Shown in pieces: positions 53,666 through 55,820 of a stretch of 55,820 nt of DNA. The first letter of the stretch is position 1, and the number at the start of each line of letters is the position of its first letter. Origin of the DNA: an uncultured Pelagibacteraceae bacterium (GTDB lineage: Bacteria > Pseudomonadota > Alphaproteobacteria > Pelagibacterales > Pelagibacteraceae); contig CACLEU010000004.1 of NCBI GenBank assembly GCA_902606075.1, positions 1-55,820 on the forward strand, written 5' to 3'. Made by a program: the position numbers and the translations under genes. A model generated the notes under the pieces. It ran no database searches. It had not been told where the DNA came from and was given only the letters and a program-made list of their open reading frames with translations.

Positions 53666-53968
53666 TTAATTATTTTTAGGTATCTTTGGTGCGTCACTCT
53701 CATTATTTTGCTCAATTTTGTCTAATAGTGACTTTTCTGGAGCCAATTCTTTATTTGAAAGAATTGTTAAACCTAAACTACAAATAATAAACAATGTAGC
53801 TACAATTGCTGTTGCTTTAGTAAAAAAATTTCCAGTTGATCTTGAAAACATATAATTCTCTTGGCTAACACCTATGCCAAGAGCTCCACCCTCAGATTGT
53901 TGAAATAGAACTAAAATTACCAATATGATTGCTAGAACAATATTAATAGTTAGTAATATGTTTTCCAT
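53666..53968 (-). CDS. secG: Protein-export membrane protein SecG
   Basis: VILVLFQQSEGGALGIG…RSTGNFFTKATAIVATLFI. Confidence 0.93.
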   Translation of the reverse strand: MENILLTINIVLAIILVILVLFQQSEGGALGIGVSQENYMFSRSTGNFFTKATAIVATLFIICSLGLTILSNKELAPEKSLLDKIEQNNESDAPKIPKNN

Positions 53969-53973
53969 GGGGA

Positions 53974-54723
53974 TTAAATAATTGTTTTTTTAATTATATC
54001 AATAAATTTTTTTGAGTTTTGTGATGCTCCCCCTATTAAAAAACCATTAATTCCCGCAATTTGTTTTAGATTATCGATATTTTTGTTATTTACTGATCCT
54101 CCATAAATAATTTGGGTATTTTGCTTTCTAAATTTTTTTTTTAAATATTTCTTAATATAGAGTATTTGTTTTTCTAATTTGTTATTATTTAGAACTTTTC
54201 CAGTACCAATTGACCAGACAGGTTCATAGGCAAAGATTATTTTATCGATCTTTTTAATTTTTTTTAATCCTGAATTGATTTGTTTTTTTATGACATAATT
54301 AGTTTTTTTGTTATTTTTTTCGTACAGATTCTCTCCTATACAAAATATTACTTTTAGATTATTCGAAATTGCATTATGAATTTTTTTGTTAATTTTTTCA
54401 TTTGAGTCACCCTCAATTCTTTTTTCTGAGTGTCCTATTATAACATATTCAGCGCCAATTTTTTTTACCATACTAGAGCTAATAGATCCTGTGAATGGTC
54501 CATTATCTTTTTCAAAGTGGCAATCTTGAGAACCAACATTAACTTTGCTTTTTTTTGTCTTATTTACGAAGCTACTTAAAAGGGTGAATGGAGGGCAATA
54601 AATTACTTTTGCTTTTGTATATGTCTTTTTTTTTGTTAACTTTATCACACTTTCAATTGATTTTAATGATTCTAAATCACCAAACATTTTCCAATTAGCA
54701 ATGAATAATATTTTATTTGTCAT
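53974..54723 (-). CDS. tpiA: Triosephosphate isomerase
   Basis: FIANWKMFG, IIGHSEKR, AYEPVWSIGTGK, YGGSVN. Confidence 0.97.
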   Translation of the reverse strand: MTNKILFIANWKMFGDLESLKSIESVIKLTKKKTYTKAKVIYCPPFTLLSSFVNKTKKSKVNVGSQDCHFEKDNGPFTGSISSSMVKKIGAEYVIIGHSEKRIEGDSNEKINKKIHNAISNNLKVIFCIGENLYEKNNKKTNYVIKKQINSGLKKIKKIDKIIFAYEPVWSIGTGKVLNNNKLEKQILYIKKYLKKKFRKQNTQIIYGGSVNNKNIDNLKQIAGINGFLIGGASQNSKKFIDIIKKTII

Positions 54724-54780
54724 AATATAATATTTAATCTATAGATTTGTTTTTTACAGTTCAATAATTTATCATATGTT

Positions 54781-55820
54781 ATGTTAAATAAACTTAGAAA
54801 TTTTTCTAAAACCAAATTAGCTACAGTTCTAGTAGGTATAATAATAATTCCTTTTGTCTTTTGGGGTATGGGGGGAGTCTTTCAAGGAGGAAATACAAAC
54901 AATATTGCTAAGATCAAAAATATAAGTATTTCAACCCAAGATTTTTTTGAACACATAAATACAATTGGTGTAAGCGAAGAAGTTATAAGTAAAAATATTG
55001 ATACAGGTATTCTTAGAGAAATTTTAAATGATTTGTTGGCTAAAAGATTTATTCAATTAGAAATCGAAAAACTTGGAATTATTATAAATGATATGAATTT
55101 GCTAGAGTTAATTAAAAATAACAAAAATTTTCTCGATGATAACAAAACGTTTAGTAGATTGAAATATGAAAAATTTCTTTTAGAAAATAATGTCTCTGCA
55201 TCTGAATTTGAAAAAAGATTAAAAAAAAGAGAATTAGAAAAAATTCTTTTTAATTTTTACAGCGCAGGATTGCATACTCCGAAATACTTAGTAGATTTCT
55301 ATAATTACGATAAAAACAGAAATATTGAAATTGAATATGTATCTTTAGAAAATAATTACAAAAAAAAATCAGAATTTAGCAAAAATGAAATTATGGATTA
55401 CTTAGATAAAAATAAAGAAAAATTTAAAAGAGATTTCGTTGACGTTAAATACGCAAAACTGACCCCAGAAAATTTATTAGGAAGAGCGGATTATGATGAG
55501 GAATATTATAAAAAGATAGATGAGATAGAAAATAATATATCAAATGTGGATGATCTTGAAAACCTTTTTAAAAGTTACCAAGAGGTAGAAATAAATGAAA
55601 TAAAAAATTTAAATGAAATAAATGTCGAAAAAGATTTACAAGGAATATTTGATTACAAGAATAGTGATTTAATTCAAATATTAGATAAAGAAGACTTTTT
55701 TTTAGTCTTTAAAAACAAAAATTATAGAAAAGAATTACCGAATTTAGATGACAAATTTTATGGAGAATTAAAAGAATTATTATATCAAAAAAATAAATTT
55801 GATTATAACCAAAAATTATA
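54781..55820 (+). CDS. PpiD/SurA_N-type peptidyl-prolyl isomerase, N-terminal part (3' end outside window)
   Basis: Open frame from ATG 54781 (MLNKLRNFSKTKLATVLVGIIIIPFVFWGMGGVFQGGNTNNIAKI…) to the window end; TM anchor and SurA_N-like region. Confidence 0.8.
   Translation, partial: MLNKLRNFSKTKLATVLVGIIIIPFVFWGMGGVFQGGNTNNIAKIKNISISTQDFFEHINTIGVSEEVISKNIDTGILREILNDLLAKRFIQLEIEKLGIIINDMNLLELIKNNKNFLDDNKTFSRLKYEKFLLENNVSASEFEKRLKKRELEKILFNFYSAGLHTPKYLVDFYNYDKNRNIEIEYVSLENNYKKKSEFSKNEIMDYLDKNKEKFKRDFVDVKYAKLTPENLLGRADYDEEYYKKIDEIENNISNVDDLENLFKSYQEVEINEIKNLNEINVEKDLQGIFDYKNSDLIQILDKEDFFLVFKNKNYRKELPNLDDKFYGELKELLYQKNKFDYNQKL

Overview
AT-rich, densely packed alphaproteobacterial chromosome segment. 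Gene content and order (bztABCD, ntrYX-trkAH, tatABC-scpAB, znu/zur, tiny intergenic gaps) look like SAR11/Candidatus Pelagibacter; this is a judgement from the proteins, with no database search. Most of the window is ordinary housekeeping sequence: recG (partial), tgt, coaD, gyrA, ssb, uvrA, secDF-yajC, serS, tatABC, scpAB, nagZ, argS, dgt, xth, znuABC/zur, manC, ilvD, valS, bztABCD, trkHA, ntrYX, ispDF, pgpA, lipA, eno, kdsA, pyrG, secG, tpiA and ppiD (partial). There are four complete tRNAs (Lys-TTT, Cys-GCA, Asn-GTT, Arg-TCT). The most unusual region is about 2.33-3.50 kb. An intact tRNA-Lys(TTT) is flanked by a perfect 45-bp copy of its 3' half and a perfect 42-bp copy of its 5' half. The two partial copies overlap only in an 8-bp core at the anticodon loop. 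Each core is accompanied by clusters of TGCACA motifs repeated every ~11 bp, as expected for integrase arm-type sites. No integrase is present and the only cargo is a small zinc-ribbon/TM protein. This looks like one or two minimal, non-autonomous or decayed tRNA-targeting elements. Secondary points of interest are a string of inverted repeats upstream of bztA, a double Zur-type operator between znuA and znuC, an NtrX lacking the GAFTGA motif, and an isolated PiT-like transporter with a long leader.
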